64,000 bases of DNA from Dichetophora obliterata (Eukaryota; Arthropoda; Insecta; Diptera; Sciomyzidae), in the NCBI GenBank assembly GCA_963920525.1, contig OY986437.1, positions 56,616,830 to 56,680,829 of the forward strand, written 5' to 3'. The notes below the pieces were generated by a model. That model did no database searches and was not told the origin of the DNA. It saw only the letters and a list, made by a program, of their open reading frames with translations. Position numbers and translations under genes: made by a program. Positions 55,320 to 64,000 of this stretch are shown piece by piece; the first letter of the stretch is position 1; each line of letters starts with the position of its first letter.

Positions 55320-58005
55320 CGACACCTCAAAGGCAGAACATCGTGTCTAGCATTTGGGAGAAAAAATTTTTATTGCATTTTCGGGAAGCTATTCTAATGC
55401 GTCATCTCTTAGAAAAAAAAAATTGGCCGTAACTTTACCCTATGGGTAATTGTGGCTTAAGAACATTTTATCGTATCTACATAAAAATAAAAAGATGTTA
55501 GATACGATTAATATTTTTCAATAAAATATTTTTACTTCACACGCAAAACACTGCATATATACCTGTAAAAGGTACTGAGTTAGGCCAAAAGTAGAAGGCG
55601 GTTCTTTAAATTTCCACCAATGTAAGTGAAAGTTTTCTGAGTAAAATTGGTGTTCGTTGAAACGGAATTTCATTGAGATATAGTGTGGTATTTATCGACA
55701 AATAAAAATAACTACTTATTATTTAATCTTTTCTGTTGCAAGTAAGTTAAGACTTACCAATATGTCTACAGTAAAACAAAAATTTAATTATATTCTGTTT
55801 GTAGTCTTACGGAAACATGTTTCCTGCACTGGTGCCGTATAGTGAAAGCGAAATCAGCGATAATGAATTTATATCAAATATTTTCGAAAATGATCAACTG
55901 ACTACCAGTGAAGAGGAGGTAATAGAGGAATACGTTGGAAAGCAGGGCCATAGGAAGAAGACAGGTGGTAGCCATCGCGTTAAGCGACGAACAGCGAAAT
56001 GGACTGGTGTTGGCAAGAAAGTCCAGCCTTTGTTATGCAAATCAAGGCAAAGTCTGCTAAAATGTACGAGCTTTACTGAGGAAGAAATTAAAAACATTCA
56101 CGAAATGTATTGGGGAATAGGAAGTTACCAACGTCAACGTGACTGGCTTTTGTTATGCACCACATGAAGTACGGTGCGACGTAGCACAGTAAAATCAGAT
56201 GGAGGAAATGGCTATCGGTGAGGTTATTCATTTCAAGAAAGTTTGTCAACAGTTTATTCTTAAAATACTGGAATATCTCAAATGACATTAGTAAACGTGA
56301 CCAACGAGGCCATCGACCACCTGCAAACAAAACATCCGACACTTATTTACAGGCAGTGAAAACATTCATTGAGAATCTTCCTCCTGTACTATCAGTAATG
56401 TACTGTCGCAACAAGACTTCTCTGAAATACTTACCAAGCGAGCTACGCAATGTAAGCTTTTTGTACCGGAACGTATACCAATCTTATTGTTCATCGAAAG
56501 AGCCGCCTTTGTAGGTAGTAAGCTTAACTACATTTCGAAATATATTTAACAATAAGTTTAACATCGGTTTCCACTGTCCAAAAAAGGACAAGTGTGGACT
56601 ATGCGCGAAAGTCGAAAATTTGAGCGAGGAGGAAATATGCTTGGAACCGATCAAAAGTGAATACGAAGATCATTTAATGATGAAAGACTCTTGCAAAAAA
56701 CTTTTCGTAGAGGACCAACATCGAAGTAAGGTATGCGACGGGTTTCTTTGTGCAAGTGATAATATTAACGCCACATGTTGATAATATAAACTTGTTTTAT
56801 AGTCGAAAATACTCGTATTACAAAGAAACTGTGTATGAAAGTTTCAAAAAAAATGTTTTTTGCTAGTTATGGGGTGAAAGCGATGGAAAGCGCGGTTCCA
56901 ATGAGATCTGCACCATTATTGCCAAGTACTTAAAAATGGTTGATGACCGTGGGACCATTACCCAAATTGCACTTTATGCGATAGCTGCCCTGGACAAAAT
57001 CGGAACAAAGCTATGTTCGCTACATTTTATATATTTATCAAGAATGCAAAATATATCAAAACCCTGAAGATAACTTTTCTTTTGCCAGGCCATACATATA
57101 AGCCAGTCGATTCAGTACACGCAGGAATAGAAAGGTTTATTCGCCGTCAGACTGTGTGGGATCCTTCGGAGTGGAGTACATTGATAGCAAATTCAAGAGT
57201 CAATCCTTTTAATAATGAAGGATTTAAAAAATTGGAAGCAGTTAAGTTCAGTGGCAAGAATAGCCATGACTAAATCATGTATTATTTATTTTGATAAGGA
57301 GAATACTCTTATAAAAATTCAAAGCGGGTATTCAGATGAAACCTGCACTCAGCAATTATCATTTCCGCAGTTGGAGGGAATACAAAATAGTTCAACTCGT
57401 CGCAAACATCCAACCACATTAGATATGCTTCCAACAAACTGTTACGTAAAGACAATAGCAGTATCCACTTGAAAATTTATAAATTTAGAAAACTTGTGCA
57501 GGAAAGGTGTAATTCCGCAACACTTTCCAAAAGAATATTTAAGCCTACCCCACAAAGTCATCTCAAACACATTTCCGGAAACGGACACTGAAGATGCGGA
57601 TGAATCATAAATCTAAATACATATATTTTATATCTTATATTAGTTTTGAATACTTCATCCCTGTTTTATTGTCTTATTGAGTTATATTCTATTACTTCAC
57701 AAAATAATAACTAATAAAAACCACTTTCTTGCGAGTATGCAACAATAAATCACTGTCTAAAGTATCGTAACTACAACTGAAATCAGATAAATAAAAAAGA
57801 AATAAAAGCCAAAACATCGTATCTGCAGTTTCTACTAAAGTAATGCGTTTAGGATTTTAAAAAAGATCACATAATAATAAGAACCTCTTTACAGTGCATT
57901 TTCAATAAAAATATTAAACAATTTTTCGCTTGCTGAGATATAAAACGTTTTTTTCCTATCCTGTAAAATTCATGTTTTGCTAGATACGATGTTCTGCTTT
58001 TAAAG
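55320..58005 (+). mobile_element. DNA element carrying a DUF7869-like gene (2.7 kb), 9-bp TSD
   Basis: The left side starts CGACACCTCAAAGGCAGAAC and the right ends GTTCTGCTTTTAAAG. GCAGAACATCGT(G/A)TCTAGCA is inverted at both ends. TATTAATAT (55311-55319) and TATTGATAT (58006-58014) flank it and differ at one base. The related short element has this nonamer once, at 15810-15818 on the opposite strand, with matching sequence on both sides, which fixes the boundaries. ATACGAT / ATCGTAT motifs recur near both ends (55460-55510, 57760-57820). The element carries one gene. Confidence 0.88.
55817..57610 (+). pseudogene. DUF7869-like transposon-encoded protein, several frameshifts
   Basis: The first frame (from 55817) is acidic, then basic (VKRRTAKWTGVGKK), and ends with FTEEEIKNIHEMYWGIGSYQRQRDWL. 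A second block (56290-56510) reads KRDQRGHRPPANK, IENLPPVLSVMYCRNKTSLKYLPSELR. A third (56560-56760) has FHCPKKDKCGLCAKVENLSEEE, a Cys-rich motif, then FVEDQHRSK and FLCAS. A fourth (56783-57270) has RKYSYYKETVYESF, LWGESDGKRGSNEICTII, CDSCPGQNRNKAMFATF and FLLPGHTYKPVDSVHAGIE. The tail ends FPETDTEDADES at 57610. Similar proteins in arthropods and cnidarians carry a DUF7869 annotation, recalled from memory. The D-x-C-x-GQN and GH-x(6)-D motifs resemble an RNase H-like nuclease core, so a transposase role is inferred. At least five frame changes and an in-frame stop before LWGES make it inactive. Confidence 0.78.
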
Positions 58006-58109
58006 TATTGATATGCTTAAAAACTTTTGCTAAGTTTCTTTATTGCTGAACATTCCCTTTGCAATAAAAACCTCAGTTGGCAACATGCATTTCTTCAGAT
58101 ATCCTTTTT

Positions 58110-58676
58110 TATACCCCCACGTTTAAAAAACGTAATGGGGGTATATTAATTTTGTCAATCCGTTTGTAACGCCGATAATGAGGTGTGGCCGGTATAGAAA
58201 ACTATATATATTCCATCACTTCCTGAGTCGATTTAGCCATGTTCTGTCTGTCCGTCTGTCCGTCTGTGTCCACGAAAGCAGCCGTAATTTTTGAGCTACC
58301 ATAACGAAATTCAAAATATAAGCTTTTTATACAAAAATGAGGTCAAGTTCGAATCTGAGCAAAATCGGATAAAAACTACGCCTACCTCCCATACAAATTG
58401 ACTTAACCAAAACGGTAAGATCTCTTTAAATTCCACAAAAATCAATTTAATGACTTAAAATTTCGCACAGTGTCTTAAATATTGAATAGTTATTTTGAGT
58501 ATTAAATTTGTAAAAATCGGATGAAAATCACGCCTACCTCCCATACAAAGTGACTTAACCAAAACGAGAAAATCTCTTTAAATATATTTAACAGTTTGCT
58601 AAAGACTTTATATACACTCTAATTCGGCCGTGGAGGTATTTTAACTTCGGCCCAGTCGAAGATAATTCCTTACTAG
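58110..58676 (+). mobile_element. DINE-1/INE-1-like Helentron-associated element (HINE)
   Basis: Starts TATACCCCCACG and forms a subterminal palindrome with GGGGGTATA at 58136-58145, as in INE-1. It then has GAGTCGATTTAGCCATG and repeated GTCTGTCCGTCTGTCC at 58222-58268. The 3' end has a hairpin CTTCGGCCCAGTCGAAG (58645-58661) followed 11 bases later by CTAG at 58673-58676, the expected Helitron-type terminus. The insertion lies in a T-run (CTTTTTT | TATACC ... CTAG | TTGG) that is uninterrupted in the related element near 15712-15721. HINEs are non-coding and rely on Helentron Rep/helicase made elsewhere. Confidence 0.85.
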
Positions 58677-58789
58677 TTGGCATTCGCTTTGAATTTAATC
58701 AGCTAATTTATGATCATAAGTAGTGATTACAATAAGTTAACTTGTTTTTTAATCTTCACGCGTACTGCGTAAGAGCTATATTATCCTTG

Positions 58790-59130
58790 TCATTCCGTTT
58801 TTAAAGCTAATAAGAAGGCGTGGTAGGTATAAAAAGTATATTTATTGTCAATCAACATCACCTCCTGAGTTAGTTTAGCCATGGCCGTCTGTCTGTCTGT
58901 CGACACGATTGCAGCCTCAATTTTGAATAAAATTCAAAAGATATGCTTATATTAAAAAAAAAAATGAAGTTAAAAAATGAGCAAAATCGGATGAAAACCA
59001 CGCCTACCTCTCATACAAAGCGATTTTAGCAAAACGGATTTGAGCAAAAGTGATTCCTTTAAATAACACAAAAATTAATATATTGACTTGAAATTTTGTA
59101 CACATTTGGCGCTTTGACGTGAAATATTCA
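58790..59130 (+). repeat. DINE-like modules inside the hAT-like host element
   Basis: GGCGTGGTAGGTATAAAA, CCTGAGTTAGTTTAGCCATGGCCGTCTGTC and ATCGGATGAAAACCACGCCTACCTC follow in DINE-1 order but without the TATACCC start or a 3' hairpin. The same block is present, inverted, in the short host copy (15299-15640). It is therefore part of the host element and older than the insertion at 58110. Confidence 0.7.
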
Positions 59131-59691
59131 CATTAGACCTGGCGTAGCTTATATGAGACTTTTTTTTTTTTTAATCTCATGTGTGGGTAGCGATAGAAAT
59201 ATGCCATTGGATGTCAAAATCATTGTGTAAAATTTTCAGGTCAATCGGAGTGTGCCAAGTCGTGCCCTAATGACGTCAAAGGTCACAATTTACCGAAAAC
59301 CAGTAAAAACATGAATTTTTTTCTTATAAATATATAAATTTAAAAACATGAATAATTTTAAATTTATTATGCATCCATATAATGATCAAAATAAATATTC
59401 TTTCAGTTGAAATTTTCATTTAACATCTCTTTTGACAACGAACACAAGAAGTGCTCGCGAATTAACTGTAAAAACTTTAAGTGCTACTTTTGTTGCTATT
59501 TTCACAATTATCTGCTGATACATATGATCCCGTTATTTGGCTGGCAGAATTTATGTAGCTGCTTATTGTGTCATTGTCTCATTCAGTTGTGTGACATTAA
59601 GAGAATCAAAGTCATTCTAAAGTTTACTATTGTGGAACAATTTTTATCAGTTTAACAATTAATCTATTTTTTCTTAAATTTATTAATAATC

Positions 59692-61521
59692 ATGGCTTCA
59701 CAAGCAAGTCTAACTACGAGACGACTGCGATCTGGTGACAATAATGTGTATTTAATAGGAAAGTGTGAACCTAAAATAGTTGGTGTGAAATTGCCTTCTA
59801 ATAAGCAAGTGTTGCAGTTCTTTTTTTATAATACACTATATAATAATAAAACAATTAATGAAAGTGCACGCAAAGTGGTGAAGGAAATCCTACCATTTTG
59901 GGAGAAAGGTCGAATACCGACACCAAATGAAAGAACATGTGTAGCAAAAGTTATTAAACTTTATAATGAGTGGAGGTCAGTGCAAAAATATAACAAATCC
60001 GAATATGCAAGTCATACTCAAAAAAGAGCTGAATTCATTGATAATTTAAATGACTTATTTGACATTGCACACGTTGATGCCCTTAAATTAATAACTATTG
60101 AGGAAGACAGAACATTTTTAATTAAACAACGTGAGAAAGGGCGTGTGGGCAGCATGACTTGCGTAGATAAAAATCTCGATAATAAAGAAAAGCGAAAAAC
60201 TAAAAGATTGGAGAATGAACTGCGACGAATAGAAAAATATAGAGAAAAAGAAAGCGCTACAGGTGAATTATATTTACTTGCATGTATTATGTCTTCATTT
60301 ACACAAAAGAATTTTCGTTTTAGACCTCAATACAGTATGTTCTTATTCTGATGATAGTGAGCATGACAGTGTCGAGGTTGCGCAGGTTTTCAACATGTCA
60401 GACAGCAGTGAGATTGCCAAATGCTCAAATTAGCCAAATAAAGTGAATGGGAAAACTAAATTCATTGACGACAGAATGTTAGCTTGTATGGATGCCGGTA
60501 GTATGTCGTCTCCATTTGCGATTCACTTTATTTCAGCCACTGCAAAAGCATTAGGACATGATTTAAAGGACCTTGTTCTCAATTGCACGAGTTTGCGTAA
60601 ACAGCGCAAGGAATATCGTCGGCGTCAATGCAAACAAATTATTTAATTAATTTAATTTAATTTATTATTGATTACCTATCAAAAAATCATATTCGCCACG
60701 ATTATAAAGAGCTGTTGCAACTTGCATTGATTTTTCTTGGTGGTAGCTATGAGAAGATCCATTTTCGTTCACCTGGAGCAACGTCACATGCCCGTTTCAT
60801 GGCAAAAGCTATATATTCATTAAAAATATATATGTTTCACGCACAATTTGAAATGACGTCCAGAAATTTGAATGGCTTTCGCAACGTGTGTATTTTCCTT
60901 GTACGTATTTATATTCCGTACTGGTTTAGAGTCGTGAACGCAGTTGAGGCACCACGCCTAGATTTGCAATTGATCAAAGACTTTGCAGGCTATTACGATT
61001 TAAAAACATCTGTGACGTTGTTAGACAAATTTCGCAATCACCTGTGGTATTTGTCGGAAGAAGCAGTAGGACTTGCGTTTTTCGATCTCAACCTTGATAT
61101 TGAAGTGAAGAAAAAAATGGTTTTAGCACTTAAAATTGATGACAAAGAAGATAGTGACCACGAAGAAATTGAATGGTGTTCCAAAAGAGCTATTGCAAGC
61201 GTACAAGAAATGCAATTGTTCTCAGACTTGAGCACCTTTGTAACGCCAAAAACTAAAAACTTTTTTTTGAGATTGGATATAGATATGAATTTTTTACAAT
61301 ACGATCCATCAACTTGGAGTGTGAGAGATGATTATTTGCATGCGGTTACTAATATAAGAAGCATGACTGTGGTTAATGACCCTGCCGAAAGAAAAGTGAA
61401 GCTGATAACAGAGTTCAATCGATCATTGACGCACAGTGAAGAAGACAAGCAATATTTGTTGCATATTTTAGAAAATTACCGCAAAAATTATCCATCATAT
61501 ACAAAAAACTCACTTATGTAA
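59692..61521 (+). pseudogene. Transposase-like protein of unnamed family, spliced, with central deletion
   Basis: Exon 1 (59692-60262) encodes MASQASLTTRRLRSGDNNVY, then a helical region with LPFWEKGRIPT and a basic coiled stretch NKEKRKTKRLENELRRIEKY. A 61-bp intron is inferred (60263-60323, CAG|GTGAAT to TTTTAG|AC). Exon 2 continues in frame with DLNTVCSYSDDSEHD, meets one TAG at about 60432, then reads on through FIDDRMLACMDAG and SATAKALGHDLKDLV to a stop at 60646. A frame change in an AT repeat follows, then HDYKELLQLALIFLGG, FRSPGATSHARFMAKAIYSLKI, DKFRNHLWYLSEEAVGLAFFDL and a 60-residue acidic tail. As I recall, relatives carry a catalytic-looking DTTASNTG and RHHIYE region between these parts. 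It is absent here, so the copy looks internally deleted. Clean codons elsewhere imply recent activity. Confidence 0.8.
60263..60323 (+). other. Inferred 61-bp spliceosomal intron
   Basis: The donor reads CTACAG|GTGAAT and the acceptor TTTTCGTTTTAG|ACC. Its length of 61 bases changes the frame by exactly one, which joins the exon 1 frame to the downstream frame. Around 60 bases is the usual size of small fly introns. The intron itself happens to be open, so only RNA data would prove splicing. Confidence 0.65.
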
Positions 61522-61759
61522 AGTTAATATACATAAAAATAAAATTATAAAATAAATTTATAAGAAAAAAAAAAACAAATTTCGTGTTTTTGCTGGTTTT
61601 TGGTAAATTGTGACCTTTGACCTCATTAGGGCACGACTTGGCACATTCCGATTGACCTGAAAATTTCACGCAATGATTTTGACATCCAATGGCATATTTC
61701 TATTGCTACCCACACTTGAGATTAAAAAAAAAAAAAATTGCGCCAGGTCTAATTCACAT

Positions 61760-62263
61760 CACATATATAAAATTTTTCCAAATCTGAAGACAATTACGCC
61801 TAACTCCCATACAAAGTCACTTTTCAAAAACAGTAAAATCTCTTTAAATTCCAAAAACATTAACTTAATGACTTAAATTTTGCACATATGTAAGTCTTAA
61901 CCGCAAATATGCAATACATGTATATAGCTTTTATAAAAAAGTCAATAATACGAAAATGCTTGAAATGCTTTCAGAAAAAGTAAAACATTTTTAAACATGT
62001 TTATACTTAAATTTTAAGAATTTATTCTAGTCGTTTCTTATAACCTATTTTATGTTATGTTTTTATGCTAGTTTTTAAAAACGTTTTGTCAAATTTTTTG
62101 TGGATGTTTGCATATGGGCTAAAAAAAATCTTACATATTACAATATTTACTAAATAAAGACTGTTTTGAATGACATATATTTTTTGGGGGAAATTGGATG
62201 CAAAATGGGAGAAATCGATCACCAAAATTGGGGAATTTGATTTAAACTGGGTTGGCAGCCCTG
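61760..62263 (+). repeat. Right part of the hAT-like host element
   Basis: ACGCCTAACTCCCATACAAAGTCAC and AAATCTCTTTAAATTCC, then TTAATGACTTAAATTTTGCACAT and TTTTGTGGATGTTTGCATATGGGC, match the inverted sequence at about 14997-15300. This confirms continuity of the host element after the insertion at 59134. Confidence 0.85.
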
Positions 62264-62271
62264 ATTGCAAG

Positions 62272-64000
62272 CATTTATTACTACTACCCTACTGCCTACT
62301 ATTTTGTGATGTTGAGTTGATTTGTGCGCATCGAAGTGTTATCAAATATTTTAGTTATTTATTAATTTAAATTTAATGGAGTGTGATAATGAAAACATTT
62401 TTTATCTTTTAGAATTGAAACTGATCACTCTGGCAAATCGATACGCCGGAAATTTAAGATACAATAAAAGTACTTTTATGCTGAATTTACTACCTTATGA
62501 ATTATTTGCTACTAGGCAGTAGACAAGAAAAAGTTTGCAACTGTTTGACTGAGTGATGCAGGTTTTAGGCTCACTGAAAATTTGACTGATACGATGAATT
62601 GTAAAAAGTTAATTTTTGCTCTCGCAGAGAGTTCAATTTATTTTTAGCTGGGAAAGCAACAACAAATTTTGACTGATCACTGACTTTGACTGACGTGTAA
62701 ATTGGGGCAATGAAGTTGCTGCCGAGTCAGAATCAAGAAAACTGCAATGAAAGGATGTTTACGATGTTTACGTGTAAGCAAAATTGTTTAATAGATATAA
62801 AAAAAATAAAATAATTATCGTTTGTGATAGTTGTGGAATAAAATGTAGCTTTACTTGATTATATTAAGATCGAAATTGTATTGAATTGATATATTGAATT
62901 TTTGCAGTGGAAACTTCATTAGACGAGTTGAATGATTTTGTGTAGAGGAAAATCTTTGCTTTAAGAAACCCTTGCTCACGACATGACACCCACAAATTAA
63001 GAAAAATTCCATGTTTCAGAATTTTTAGTTGTATTTGAGTAAAAATTGGTAGGTCTGTTTGTGTAGTAAAAATTTGCCACACCCACTTTTACTGCCCATC
63101 AATCAATAAAAATGCTATATTTCAGACAGTGATGGTCGTATTAGACTTAACTTTTGTAGTTAAGTTTGTGTGGTTACTGTCGACACATGTACTAAAAATG
63201 GACATGGGCGCACTTTATATATATATATACGCCCTTTTTTCATAAATCATTATAATTCTTGAGTTATAGACTATTTTATAGTTAAATTTGATATGTAGAT
63301 GCTATGGGCTTAAGAGGTGCCCACTATTTAAATAAATGTTACCATGCCTGCTTCTAAGGCCAAACAATATAAATAAAAATGAAATGGTGTTCGTTGCCCT
63401 CTAATGCACTTTTGAACGGCTCAATTGATTTGGCTGGAGTTTTTGAAGTCAAAACTTCTTTAGGTACGTTAAAAAACAACTGGTATATCATAGATTTTAG
63501 TTTTCACTTCGGTCGGCAGTCCCGTCACTGCTATATTTTTTTTAAAATTTTTTAATCCAATTAAATGATGAGCGCGATAGTTTGATAAAGAATATTGGTA
63601 ATGATACAATCAATACAAGGTAGGAGTGACTGTTTTTATTGCGACCACTGAACGACAAAAAAAATAAAACAAAATGGAAAGCGAGCAATAACAGGTGATG
63701 CAGAATGGAGACAGAAAATATTTTTTGGGTCACACACAATGGGCGCAGTTGGAAACTGTTGTGTTAAAATTCAGTGAATATTACAATTATGGGAGCGCTC
63801 ATTAACTCTAACATCGTCAGAGGGTCAGTAGTTGAAAATGGCAGCTTATCTTCCTCTCTAATCTCTTAGCAGCAGAAAATGGGTGACAATCTTCACGAAT
63901 TTATTGGTAGAAAAATTTAGTTTCATTGATTATTTATTCATGAATGATTCTGATTACATGGCATACAGAGTACGTAAAATTAGTGCTGAAATTGTATTAG
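62272..64000. other. Gene-free flank
   Basis: No gene or element end seen. A TATATATATATA run lies near 63217-63228. The GTTTACGATGTTTACGTGTAAGC repeat near 62756 is short. Composition is AT-rich and otherwise unremarkable. Confidence 0.5.

Larger units (their letters stand above)
59134..61751 (+). mobile_element. TIR element with hAT-type 8-bp TSD and an unfamiliar transposase-like gene (2.6 kb)
   Basis: TAGACCTGGCG at 59134 is mirrored by CGCCAGGTCTA ending at 61751. The inverted repeats extend about 170 bases inward and are nearly identical, sharing TGCCAAGTCGTGCCCTAATG and GGTCACAATTTACC. ATTCACAT is duplicated exactly at 59126-59133 and 61752-61759, matching the hAT pattern nTnnnnAn. 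It lies within the host element, whose DINE-like modules resume at 61790. High similarity between the long TIRs suggests this is the youngest insertion in the stack. Confidence 0.92.
55155..62263 (+). mobile_element. hAT-like host element with three nested insertions (7.1 kb)
   Basis: CAAGGTTGCCAACTC at 55155 is mirrored by GTTGGCAGCCCTG ending at 62263. ATTGCAAG is duplicated exactly at 55147-55154 and 62264-62271 and fits the hAT nTnnnnAn target. Without its insertions (55320-58005, 58110-58676 and 59134-61751) the host is about 1.2 kb and matches the short copy at 14908-15971 in the opposite orientation. That copy keeps uninterrupted sites at about 15810-15818, 15712-15721 and 15350-15366. 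Modules like ATCTCTTTAAATTCCACAAAAAT and CACGCCTACCTCCCATACAAAG recur in the host and in the HINE, so this family and DINE-like repeats share sequence. Confidence 0.93.

Noticed and set aside
56731..56802. GT...AG segment as an intron in the DUF7869-like gene
   Set aside because: The segment encodes family-like residues (FLCAS, DNINLFYSRKYS) and removing it does not restore the frame. A frameshift explains it better.

Overview
The window looks like gene-poor DNA from a higher (brachyceran) fly. A tephritid-type fruit fly is my best guess, not a proven one. The evidence is very AT-rich sequence, a DINE-1/INE-1-like Helentron relative, several mariner and Tc1 lineages, non-LTR retrotransposons with (TAAA)n-type tails, and a candidate 61-bp GT-AG intron inside one transposon gene. 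I found no host protein-coding gene that I can defend. Nearly every protein similarity belongs to a transposable element, and every such gene carries at least one lesion.

Layout, left to right. 1-3480 is unique-looking AT-rich DNA with (TG)n tracts. 3560-4890 is a decayed mariner split by a hAT-type MITE (4034-4708) flanked by two divergent 8-bp repeats. 5275-8115 is a decayed endonuclease/reverse-transcriptase (RTE-like) element. 8393-13810 is a 5.4-kb foldback element with terminal inverted repeats (TIRs) of about 0.86 kb, holding smaller nested inverted repeats and a MITE. 14908-15971 is a short hAT-like element whose longer relative lies at 55155-62263. 16.2-21 kb holds mariner fragments and three MITE-like elements. 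21068-22183 is an almost complete palindrome with TA flanks. 22.2-24.1 kb is microsatellite-bearing unique DNA. 24.1-26.6 kb is a MITE split by a Tc1-like element, and a second Tc1-like element lies at 27388-29012.

33.15-36.75 kb holds a non-LTR element (endonuclease plus RT, CR1/L2-like) with an intact RT reading frame but a broken endonuclease-RT junction. It abuts the inverted 3' end of a relative. 37.5-45.7 kb holds MITEs, a TACGAAT-rich 2.8-kb TIR element with a mariner-like element inside it, and a clean hAT-type element with an 8-bp target-site duplication (TSD). 45.7-48.7 kb is mostly unique. 49.1-50.4 kb is a roughly 230-bp tandem-like repeat region. 51260-52132 and 52649-53657 are TIR elements with perfect TSDs (8 bp, and TTA).

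The most informative region is 55155-62263, a nested stack. A hAT-like host element, flanked by the 8-bp duplication ATTGCAAG, was invaded by three others: a 2.7-kb element carrying a DUF7869-like gene (9-bp duplication), a DINE-1-like HINE (TT site, 3' hairpin, CTAG end), and a 2.6-kb TIR element with its own 8-bp TSD carrying a spliced, unfamiliar transposase-like gene. The short copy at 14908-15971 lacks all three, so it supplies natural empty sites. Calls by family name rest on memory of the families. Boundaries rest on TIRs and TSDs read directly in the sequence.
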